DNA of 64,000 bases from Strix aluco. Its lineage: Eukaryota; Chordata; Aves; Strigiformes; Strigidae. The translations under genes and the position numbers were made by a program. The DNA is taken from assembly GCF_031877795.1 (NCBI RefSeq), contig NC_133938.1, forward strand, positions 18,212,920 to 18,276,919, read 5' to 3'. The notes below the pieces were generated by a model that saw only the letters and a program-made list of their open reading frames with translations, was not told the origin of the DNA and ran no database searches. Positions 1 through 11,200 of the stretch are shown one piece after another. The first letter of the stretch is position 1. Each line of letters begins with the position of its first letter.

Positions 1-2600
1 GCATGTGAGCTCCAGCAGGTCTGTGCTATGGCACATTTGAAAGCTTCTGGTCTTTCCTGTAAAGGAGCTACATGAAGAAGTTTAAGTTCGGTTGACATTT
101 AATAATTTTTAAGTGGTCATCATAATTAAGTGTTTTTTTTTCTAGTAGGACAGGGTAACAAGATTAGTATGTTTCTGCAATAGGATGTTTCCACTCCTTC
201 CTGCTGAATTTTAGAGCATTTTTTATGCTTCTGTTGTACAATATATACATACAGAGGCCATAATATTTCAGCTTTGGAAATACCATATTATGGCTCTGAT
301 TTATGCTGTGATGACAGACATAAGAGCCCACTGAAATCAGCGTGGCTCTGGATGGTTACCATGGTTCTTCTGTGAGGCTCAGATGAAAGATCTGCTTCTA
401 TGTTAATATCTAAGAAGAAACAAAGGGAATTAGATTTCATGTTCTAGAAAGAATCAATGCAATTTTCATATTCCTGCCCCACTCCCCATTGTCCTAAAAT
501 GCAAAGAAAGCCACCTCTTGAAAATGGCAAGTGTCAGTGGAGGGGTATGTTAAAAATTTTTAAAAATATATTCCACTGCTGTGAATGCTGTTTTAACGGC
601 ACTGGAGAGATGCACTGTTGGAGAGATGTGCTCCTGTAGATTTAAACATGTCAATCACACCTGCTCTAAACAGTTAAGAGACAGAGCTTCCATCAAAGGC
701 CAGAAGACACCCCCACCCTTATTGTCAATGAGATTTAGATCAACTCCACTGCAATGAAATACAGAGGATTTGTTAGCATTAGGCCTCCACAATTGCTAGT
801 ACCTGGTTGCTAACCACAGTTGTCAGCAATTGATAGTAATTTTACAGAATTTCTTCAGGTTTGAGACGATGCTTTAAATAAAAGGGTAGAAGAAAATACA
901 GCACTTGGAAAGAGGAGGAGAGGGTGTGGGTAGTTACAGTACTGAACTACAGAAGAGCTGTATTTCACAATAAACGTGCTGCTGTGTGTGCTCAGAGAAA
1001 TCACTGATTGTTCTTTTATCCCTGTACTGCCCTGAAGAGTTTTAAAAAGAACGAAGAAAACTAAGGAAGCAGCAGAACATGAATTCAAGAGCAGAACGGG
1101 ATTGCACAGGGAGATTCTACGCTGAACTGAAACATTCATGTTTTGGACCATCGAGAATGAATGAAGTACAATACTGGTCTGTTCCCTTTCTCTTCTTATG
1201 TCTCCATTTTGTTTTGCTTTGCTTAGCTTAGATTTTTTCCTTTTTGGAGTCCTGCAGGGAGGAAAGAAGGAGCCTTTGTTTTAAAAATCCTGAACCCAAC
1301 AGTGGCCCATTGATCATAATTAAGTCTAAAATAATACGCTTTTGCTGACCTGTTTGTATTGAATCCAAAAAATTGTGTGTTATACCTGCTGTAGCCTTGG
1401 TCTGCCCCCAGATCCAGTTTCTTCTCCCTGAGGTTCTGGTTCTGGGACAGTAACTTTAAAAGCCCAAATATACCTGTTTGTTTGCAAGGCTGCATGTGAA
1501 AGCACCTTCTCTTCTGTCTGGCGCCTGAAGTGCTTGCTGGGATAAGAACAAATTTTTCATAACCGGATGTTCTCTTTGTCACGTATTTTCTTTTCTTTGA
1601 CAGACTGCTGTCCCCATAACAACCACCTCTGTTGTCAATAACTTCCTCAGATTGTGAAACAACACACAGGATAGCGGTAATTCTCATAATAACACTGGGG
1701 GTTGTGTACAAATGCCATGATGTGCATGGGCCCAATTCAGAACTTCCTGAAGTCTGTATGAATCTCTACTGATTTCAACTATCATTGGTTTCTTCAGGGG
1801 CTGCTTCTAACCTTTTGAAGTCAGATTTTTAATATGACAAAATATAGAGGCTTAACCCTGTGACTCTTGGTAGTCTAGTATGCTCTAATGAGTAAATATG
1901 CTGATGGATTAGTCACAGAACAAATATGCTTTAAGAGAATAGTGGAGAGATTCACAAAAAAGATGACCTTTTCGCATCAAGTCCTTTATCCTACAAATGG
2001 GGAGTGTTAGGTGCCTTAGTCCTACTTCTGCCCATTCTCAGTCTGCATCTTTACGGAGACCCACACCACACATGCAGGCAGCGTGCATAGCCCAATCCTG
2101 GTTCTAAGGATGCGTGCTCAGGGAAAACCCCCTTCAAGGGTCTCCCAGACTGCTCGTTCGACTAACCAACTAGTCTGGCTTGGAGTTCATGAGCAGATCA
2201 CATGCACAGACACAGAACAGAGAACACAATCACATGGAAAAGAGTTAAAAACAGAATTTAGAAAGAAGTAGGACAGACAGTAGCAATCAGTCACAGGGCT
2301 CAGCCACACAAACATTGACCAGCAGCCTGCTTACATGCACACAGTTCTTTTTATTCCGTTTCTCAAATCCACCTCTATCTTTTTTGTTCTTCCCTGACCT
2401 ACCTTTGTTCCTCCCTTCCATGTCTTTGGCCTTTTTCCCAAACATCTCATAATAATCCTATATAATTTTAACAGTGTCCTGTTCAATCTCAGTGTTTCCC
2501 TCTCAGACAGCTCATCATAAATCTTGTTCTCCTTTATGCAATAGTCCCCTTAGGTTGCATAGCCTACAAGAGAATTTAATTTATTGAATCCCTCGGTAGG

Positions 2601-2730
2601 TTTTGCACCAGAGAAACAGCTAAATCATTTACCTTTGATAGTCTTAGGAGTAGCTGATTCAGAAGTTTTGCACCAGGGCAACAGCTAAAACATTCACCTT
2701 TGATAGTCTTAGGGGCAGCTGATTCAGATG
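2601..2730. repeat. 65-bp tandem duplication, two copies
   Basis: Copies at 2601-2665 and 2666-2730, adjacent, with a few substitutions. Both start ttttgcacca and contain acctttgatagtcttagg or its close match (cacctttgatagtcttaggg). Confidence 0.92.
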
Positions 2731-3942
2731 AATCAGGTTTTCTGGATCTTTGTATTTATTTTGAATAACCATTAGCCAGCTATTCCTGCAGTGATCACAA
2801 ATCTATCTATTCTGCATGATTTCCTCCCTTCAGAGCTGCTTACTCAATAACATTTTCATTACCCATCTCATCTGGCCCAGCCAGATGCATTGGAAAGGGG
2901 TGAGAATCCACTTAGTGCATTCCTCAGCAACTCATCCTGCAGCAGGCATTGAGTCCTCAAGCAGAGATGATACTTTATAGTTTTGACTGCTGCATGTTTC
3001 AGGCCACCTGGGAAAATCAGTTTATTCCCACCACATTTGCATTGCATTGTTACCTAGGATAGCTTTTGGATTCTGTGCACATATGTGCTATTTTTTAATT
3101 CCTCTCATTTTTTATTTTGCATGCAGCAAAATGCATAGAGCTGTGCCCATGCATTTCCTTGCACGGGAAAAAATTTCAAATATGTTTTTTTCTTGAGAAG
3201 AGTCAACATCTGTGCCAGGTTGTGGTGAAGTGGCGGGCAGGCCCAGTGGCACTGGCAGTGGGTGCCTTCCAGCAGGAGCCCCTCAGACTGTAACAGCCCA
3301 CAGGCTGGCCTGCTCCCATCTGCAGGGCAGCGTGATGCTGCTCCTTGTTCTTGTCACCAGCACAAGACTACGACCAGATTGAGCAGTGCAAAAAAGGCTG
3401 CAGAAAAGAGGCCGCTATGTTGCAAACGTGAGGCACACAGCCCTGAACGTATAGGAGAATGCTTATTATATAAATCTTATGTTCTATGCAAGAAACGTCT
3501 GGTCTGCACCAGGGTGCACATGTGAAGGGATGGGTGCACAAACAAGTTCGTACGAGGGCTATTTGGACCTTGAAATCACTGCTCTGCCCAAGCATAATGT
3601 ATCTCTAGCTGAGAAGTCAGGGTGAAGCCGAAGGAAAGATTCCCTTTGGCGGGGAATAACCATTTTCTCTGCATGTATTTCTCCTGCGATGCTGGGGAGA
3701 GGAGGGAGCTGAGAGCTACCGCAGGACAGCTCATCAGGGAAAACTGCCGGCTGCCGTGCAGCACTCGCTGGAGCCCGTCTGAGGTGCAAGTACATTCGCA
3801 TCTGCTGCCATCCAGAGCTCGGGGAGGGAAACTGCCTGACTGCTCTGCCGGACTTAGGTTTTAGTTTAATACAAAACTTGGACTCTGGACCTGGGTGAGT
3901 CAAATCTTCTTTTCCTTCAATGGGGTTTTTATTAATTTTCAG

Positions 3943-4064
3943 ATGGGAAGAAATTGGAAGTTTTTGATGACATCCTGTCAGCCACTCGAGACCGAAAGGA
4001 GCCCTTTTTCCTCGACAAAATCAAACCCCAGGAGATAGTGGCTGTGCCCACCCTTACAACCTGA
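3943..4064 (+). other. Exon-like segment, possible terminal coding exon of an unknown gene
   Basis: It follows an acceptor (attaattttcag). Read with the first two bases completing a codon, 39 codons stay open to TGA at 4062-4064. The peptide includes GKKLEVFDDILSATRDRKEP and ends VAVPTLTT. The codons look protein-like, and the frame meets a stop immediately upstream, as expected for an intron. I do not recognise the family. It could be a relic exon or chance. Confidence 0.35.
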
Positions 4065-4749
4065 AACTTCACGCACAGCTTGTCCTCAGAGACGTTTTCC
4101 CAGGTTTTCTGTACCAGATGTGCTTATCGCCATCTCCCTCACATGCTTCCCCCCCCCCCTTTTTGTTTCTTTCAGGGTTATATAAAACATTAAGAAACTG
4201 TAAGGAACGAAATACTCTCTTCACACAGGACTTTGGGGGTTTTTTTTGCACAATGATGTGTCTGGGGCAAAGTCTGTTTCTTCCTCAAATCTTTGGCTGC
4301 ATAGAGGAGCACACTGTTATCTTACAACTAACTTAAAATGAAAGTCTGTGTTTACCTGTGTTTCAATGCAGCCTGTTATAGGTGCTGAAATACGTTGTTT
4401 TGGGATTGAGATATAAATCAGCATTAGTACATTAGGTTCATTGAAGGCGGCATTACAGGGGTGGCATTGCTTAAATAAGCGTTTTATTTTGCAAAACCAT
4501 TTGGCTTGCACAATGCAGCAGCCCCCGTTGGAAGCTGGCAGGGCCTCCTCACGCCCGGGGCTGTGGAGCTGCAGGGAAGCCACCTATGGCTCCCTCCCAC
4601 CAGGCCCTGCCTGGCTTCTAGCTCTGCATAAGAATAGATTTTGGTGCACCGAGGGGTGTGTTTTCTGCAGCGGCCACTTCACCGGGGCCCATGGAGGGGG
4701 GGGTATGGGAGGGCAGAGATGCGGATGTTTCGCCACTACTAATCCTGGA

Positions 4750-5230
4750 GCTGCTTCAAGCCTGAGAGAGCGTAACGCCAGAACGCAAAATGGCGGCTGC
4801 CAGGGCCCAACATGGCCGCCGCGCAGCCTCCCTCATGACCCAGCCGATCCGGGGGCTCCGCGCCAGCGCCTCATGCGGCGTCGCCGCCGGTCCCGGGCCG
4901 CTTCTCTTTGCAGGTCGGCCTGCTCACGTGACGCGGCGCCCGGGCCAATCGCCGTGCGCCGTGGCCGCGCTGCCGCGCGCAGGTCCCTCCTCGCCGTGGT
5001 GGAAGGCGCCATTGAGAGAAGCCGGAGTCGTCGCCGGGTTGCCGCGGCCATCAGCCGTCTGGGAGAGCAGGGCCCGCCGCCGCCATGGACTACGGGGAAG
5101 GTGAGGGCGCACCCCCAGAGCAAGGGTAGGGCCCGGCCGCCGCCACCGCTGCCGCCGCGCGGCCCGGCCGTGTCTCAAAATGGCAGCGGCCGCTTTGTTC
5201 CGCGCAGGACGGAGTCCCCCCTCATCCACC
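4750..5230 (+). promoter_or_regulatory. ZNF326: ZNF326 CpG-island promoter and 5'UTR region
   Basis: Sharp switch from AT-rich flank to dense CpG sequence. Visible motifs: YY1-type ATGGC cores at 4787-4797 and 4812-4820 and, reversed, at 5005-5012; another just inside intron 1 at 5177-5187; a palindromic E-box TCACGTGA at 4924-4931; a CCAAT box at 4945-4949. There is no TATA box near the expected start, which suggests dispersed initiation typical of housekeeping genes. The exact start site is not determined. Confidence 0.8.
5085..5100 (+). CDS. ZNF326: ZNF326 coding exon 1
   Basis: Only 16 coding nucleotides (MDYGE plus one base), ending at a gtgagg donor, phase 1. The ATG lies in GCCGCCATGG. 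It joins exon 2 to read GAC ATG GAC CGT. The 5' end of the exon, and so the 5'UTR length, cannot be fixed from sequence alone. Confidence 0.9.
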
Positions 5231-8200
5231 TCCTCGTCCTCCTCCTCGCCGCCCCTCCCGGGTTGGGGGAGCTGCGGCGGCGGCCGGCGGCGGGAGGGCT
5301 GCGCGGGAGGAGGGCCCTCCCGGGGGGCGGTGCGGGCGGGCGGGCGGCGCGGGCGGGGGCGGCCCTCCGCGGGGCGAGGCGCCCTGGGGCGCGGGGCGAG
5401 CGGGGGGCGAGGGGGAGGCGGTGGGCGGGGGCGGCGCGGGCAGAGACGGGGGGAGCTCGGGGCGAGCTCCGTGAGGGGGTCGTGTCAGGAGACTGGAGAT
5501 CCGACAGGAGAGAGAGCCGCCTCTTGTTGCGGCTCCCTGTCTCTCCCCTCCAGCTTTTGCTAAGCACTAAGTCATTCTCACTGACCCATCCTCTCCAGCT
5601 GAAGACAGAGATTGGAGATTCCCAGATACCCCCATGCATTGTGGTGTGAACATGCCCAGTGGGTCAGTCTCAGGTATGAGCTATAAATACGTCTAACCTG
5701 TAAAAAGCGTTGGGGCTGAACAGTCAGTGTTGACAAAAGCAAAAAATCAAACGGGTTATTAAAAGTACGTAACATGGTTTGACTGCACATGTTGTTTTTC
5801 TGGAGGAGTTATAACTGGCTGGGAGCGAGACTTGATTTTCATCTTGGGCATGTCAACATGAACTCCTGCACGTTCCAAATCAAAATTGTGAGATCAAGGA
5901 GTGGGGATGGGGGGGGAATACAGACTTTTCTTATGATGATGCTTTTTTGCATAAATCAGTATTTTGTTTTCTTATGGACTACTGTCTTTGATTCTTACTA
6001 CCTCGATTGAACAGAAAGAGGATGTTTCCCCCTCTTGTACAGACACGGAAAAAACAGAACCTGGACATACTTGATTTTTTTCTTTTTTTTTTAAGTTTAC
6101 TTTAAAGTTTAATTTAACAGTTTGGGAAGGAATATAGAAAGCATATAAAGTAAATGTGATACAGCAAAAGCTAGCTCTTATTTTTACGCTACCAAAAATA
6201 CCTCATAGATACAACAAAAAAGAATGCATGTATTTTTGTAAGATTATTAAGATTATGAGTTTAGTAAGACTCAAGAAATTATTTGACATCTCTTGCCAGC
6301 ACATAAGCAAGTACTAAAAGAATGTTAGTATAAAAACTTTACCATAAACTGTACCCAGGCTTCATTTACAGATGTCATCAAATAAGTGTTTGTTGTTGGA
6401 TCTCTTGATACTCTTCCTGGCTGTTACATGCAAATAACAATAATCCAGACACACCTTTGATTGCAGTATGATCATTTTTATGATACATTCCTTGAGTCTT
6501 AGCTTTTTTGCCAATGATACTGTTTTGCATTTATCTTTCTCCATAGTAAAATAGTTAAAGTTATGGCCCTGTTTTTTTAATCTTCTGTATTGATTTCTAA
6601 TTAAATGTCCTCTAGATTTTTAGTAGAAAAGGTTTTTCTTAAGTGGCAGTTTAAGTATTTTGTTGGAAATTTCTCTGTAGCCATTAACTAGAACCTGCTT
6701 TTCTGAGATTTGATGACAGTGGTATTAAAGTGAATCCAGGCTTATCCTGTGGGAAGTAACCAATCAAATGTATGTTGTACAATTAGATTGTTCCTTTCAT
6801 GTACCTCTGTAATAATAGTTTTCATTGTGATAATTCAGCTTTTTATTATTCATAATTAAGTTTAATTATGATGTATGCAGCTTGAAACATTTAACATTAA
6901 TGTTTATGCATTGTATGTACAGTAAGTACATTATATATACAGTAAGTACAGTAAGTAAATACATTAATAAGGCACGCATAAATCTTTGTCTTACCCCGAT
7001 TCTGTACAGTGGGCTAAAGGCTATTTTTTTAGGGGTCCAGTAGATGGCGATAGAGGATGGATGTAGAGAGTTTTCATCTTTGCCCGGTTTTCATTTGAGT
7101 TCTTGGCAAGGTTCTTCCTGTTGGAAACTTTTAGCCAGTGTGAAGCACTTTTCGTTGGATGGCTGATGACCGCTGTAATTCCACCATTGTCCCTTGCTGC
7201 TACTCGGTTTGAGACAGAGACGACATGGCTTGTGGAATAAATTCTGTTAATGTTAATAGAAATATTACTGACTATTCATGTTAATATTTTGATTACTGTA
7301 ACTTGTGCTTTTAATCTGCAAGGAGAAATGGCTTTTGCTGCTATTCCTAAAATTCATCTACATTGTTGGATTGGTTCCTTGTTTTGCATGGGACTTAATG
7401 ATGTGTTAAAACTTCAAGGTTGTGATCTTAAAGGAGGCATAGTGTTATGAAAAATGTAATGTGCCTGGAGAGAATGTTGTTTAGTATTGCACAATGGATC
7501 CTTAAACTTGTTGTAGTCATTATGGATTATGAATTTAAAATATAGGGAAATTTAACTTGTTTCAAACCAGTACTTCTGGTTTTTTATTGCTTAAAAGTTA
7601 TTTTTATTTTACTGAAGTTTTTTTAAATTTATTATTTATTACTGCAAGATCTTTCTTCTTTCTCATCTTCCTAGCCTTTTAATGTGCTCCATAGGGAGAA
7701 CACTAATGAAAATTGTTTCTTTGTGCTGTGAATACAATTTCGGTGTTCTCTATTCAAAAGAAAAAGCTTAAAATCAGAGTCCTTTGTACCAAGGGATTCC
7801 GAGTCTTATCTACTACGTGTTTAACTTCCTAGTTATTTTCCTAAGGAAAATTTGATTTTTCTTCACTATTAAGATTTATTTTGCAGCTATTTTAAACGAT
7901 CTTTCCACCAGATAATGGCCTTTTTTTAAAATCCGAAGGAATACATATACATTAACATTTTAATTTGTAAATGGAACTTGTCTTTCAGTGTCCCATTCTT
8001 TTTTATTTTAGAGGTAATATATCTTTTTTTTCCCTTTGACGTAACTCCTCTTCCCTCTCCCCTGCACCAGTAGACTTTTAAATATGATCTAGAAATGAAA
8101 AGTGAGATTGTTCTTTGCAATTCTATTTCTGTACTTCAGTTCAACAGCTCATTCATCCACACTGTATTTATACAAGGGGCTGCAAATACCAAGACCTGAT

Positions 8201-11200
8201 CTATTTGTTCAACAAACTCTGTTTCAGATACTTTGTCAGTGCCTTTATCAGTGCAGATACTTACTCCTTCGTTTTTAAACTTTAGGAGCAAATATGAACC
8301 ACTTTTTTTTTTTTCCCTCCTCTCTTTCACTCTCTAGTATTCATAGATACACAGATACAATATTTCTTCAAAGGTTTCTTTGATAAAGTTACTATTTAAA
8401 CTTAAATGAAGTACTACACTTCCAAATTCTCAGTTTGAGACACTGCAATTCCTGGTGTTTTTTCTCTAGTGCTTAAGCATGTGTTCTCTTACTATGTGAA
8501 ACCAGTTTTGCAATCAGTCAGAATAGTTTGCGCAAACAGGCAACTTCTGCCTATCTCCACTGGTAGTGACAGCAAAAGCTAATGTAACAGTGAATGGGGA
8601 GCAAGTTACAGGCAGAGAAAATTGATCTGTGCAGATACAGCTTTTTTAATGCTTCATGTCCATCTGTCTTGCTTTAGTTAGTAGAAGAATCAAAAGTGTG
8701 AAAGAGGCCAGTGCGAATGGATTTTGATATCTGTGCTTGTGAGGTTTGTCAACTAGTAAGCTATTTGCCTTGAGATTGTAATAATTAAAGCTGTGCGAGT
8801 GATTATTATTGAGCTACTACATTCAAAAATTGAAATAGTTTTATTTTTGTTCACCTAAGTGAGTATTGACTGTCTTCTTGTACATTTTCCCCCTTTTTAG
8901 GATAAAGCCTATCTGGAGAACAGACTTTCAGAGTAAAGAAAAGCTTAATGCCTGAAGAAGTACTGCACTTCTTAATTTGAATGCAGTATCTTTGTCAAGC
9001 TCTGGGCATGAAGTGTAAAATCTATAAATCTTCAATAAAGTTTGCAGCTGACAGAATGACTGAACCAGGAGGCCAGTGGTTGGAATGATAGCTCAGCAGT
9101 CTGGAACAGTTAATGAAATGGTTGGAAGGAGATCATAAAATCACCTTCATTAGATCAGGTCAAAGATATGTCTCTCCCACCTCACCTCACCAGTATCCTG
9201 TATGTCACTGTCCATTTGGGGATGTGGAAGGAATAGTACAAGTACTGCTTTGGTATATTTATATGCCTTCACTGGTTTGCAGCTTGGGACCTTTCTGAAC
9301 CAGAGACGTAGTCTTTGTGTTTAACATCCTTTTAATTTCTTGTCAGTGGATTTATCCACTTTTTTTCTTAAATCCATGCAAATTTCTAGTAACTTCTTGT
9401 CACAGAGCAGTTCTAGGACTTAAGTATCTGCTTTGTGAGAAAGGATCAAATTAATTTTTTTAGCTTGTTATTTTTCAGTTTCATTTGCTACCTCCAGTTT
9501 CTTGGTAGAAGAAAATCATGCAAGTGATCATCCCTCTTCACTTTCTTGTACCTTTTGTATCTCCTGTTAAACCTTTTCAAACGTGAGTGTATTATAATAC
9601 AGGTAAATGCAGTGCAGTGAGTCTGGAAAGGATGAGTAAGTTGTTCACTGTTAGGGAGGAGATGGTCATGTCTTAAAGGCAGTGATTTGAGGATTTAGGG
9701 ACTGGCATAGTTCTACAGCAAGACTGCTGATGTGAGATGACATGAACTGTGGATGAGTAAGGACAGCGTTGAGCAAAAGTGGTTGTCAGAAGTTATCCTG
9801 TGCTTGTAAAACATTTTAGTATTTCCTTTCATGCTAAAAATTTTAGACTAAAAATTTATTTCTAAAGTATGCTTCAAACATTTTCTGGAAGAGTTCTTCT
9901 GAGTGTGAATGTTTTTGTGTTTTTTTCACTAGCGAACTTCTGGTATATGGACAACACTGGTCACTAATTACTACACTGTAATAGAATTAGATTGCAGTGG
10001 CAGAGATCTTGCAGTATGTTGTGTTCTTCCTTGTTGAATGATTTGATTCACCTCTTCAAGTCTTAACCGAATTATTTTTGTGCCATCTCAGAGTTTGTAA
10101 ATAATAGGGAGCAGGTGAAACTAAGGTAAATTATTGGGTGCTTTCTGGTCAGATATTTCAGTTTTCAGAATGTCAGTGTCTTTTGAATAATATACTGTAT
10201 CAAAAAAACCTCCTTTTTGTATCTGGGATCATGTAACCTTAATTTCTGTGAAACTGAATTTATTTTATTGACTACCTTACTCTTTTTGCATCTTTATGTA
10301 GGCAGTCTTGAGGGTACTCCATTGGATTAGGTGATAGATCATTCAGTCACACCAGAGAGGAATATTAGATGCTGCAATTGGAAGGCTCTGCCATTGCTTT
10401 AAAGAGTAACTTTTTGCAGTTTAAGTTGATGCTGTGTGGTGCTACATGATTAGTATTTTGAGAAGGTTTTTTTGTGCTTTGCTACAGAATCTTTATTGCA
10501 TGCTTGAAATACGGAAAGGTGCAGTGTGACTTCCATGTTCAAAGTTTTTTTGATTCAGAAGTATCACTTTTAATTTTTTAGAAAGTACCTATGATCATTA
10601 GAAGAAAAAAAAATCAGGAGGAGATCTTAATTTGTTCGAGTCTATTCAGGCAGGCTAAGAACATCTGTGTAAAAGTGATACAGTCAGCTCAATACCATTT
10701 GCAGAATTCTTGTTTACAGATGTGAGAAAGTAAATGACAGTGGCTGCCTGGTGCTAACAAGAAGCAGGTACAAACAGGAAATGATATATATTTTTTCATC
10801 GCTACAGTTATTTTCCTGGAATGATATGCATAGAGAATTACTATGTTTCTTTGAACAGGAAAACTTAAGACTTCAAGTAAGCCTATGGTCCTGTTACCTT
10901 CTGGAAAAGTCAATGGTTTACACTTGGAGATTTTGAAATGTATAAAATACTCTTGTCAGAGTGGGCAAGTCTTGGTTTTTGTTTTTATCCTTCCTGTGTT
11001 CACTGTTTTTCTTCTCTGCTTTACCTTTTCTGTGAGGCTTGACTTCCCTGACTTTCTCTGTATTATCCAGAAGTTAGTGTTGGTTGGTACAGGGAAGCAG
11101 TTTTGGTCACTAGAATGCCAGTGAAGTGCAAATTGAGAACGTTACAGGAAGGCAGTGGATCATACTCGTTATGCAGATCTACGACACTGTTTTAGTGCTT

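Larger units (their letters stand above)
1..4740. other. Upstream flank, no recognised gene
   Basis: In mammals LRRC8D lies upstream of ZNF326, but its large coding exon is not in this window. The stretch holds a 65-bp tandem duplication (2601-2730), exon-like segments at 3361-3427 and 3943-4064, and a 170-codon reading frame on the minus strand (1223-1735) that I do not recognise. Confidence 0.6.

Noticed and set aside
3895-3942. A 48-bp intron between donor CTGG|gtgagt and the 3943 acceptor
   Set aside because: Too short for an ordinary vertebrate intron, and the upstream frame meets a stop nine codons before the join.
1-4740. LRRC8D, the expected upstream neighbour in mammals
   Set aside because: No leucine-rich-repeat coding exon is present on either strand in this part of the window.
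4441-5649. 402-codon open frame on the + strand across the promoter region, and minus-strand frames of 154, 101 and 96 codons overlapping it
   Set aside because: They span the CpG island and exon 1 of ZNF326, where GC-rich sequence has few stop codons. Composition is Arg/Gly/Pro/Ala low complexity and there is no recognisable domain.
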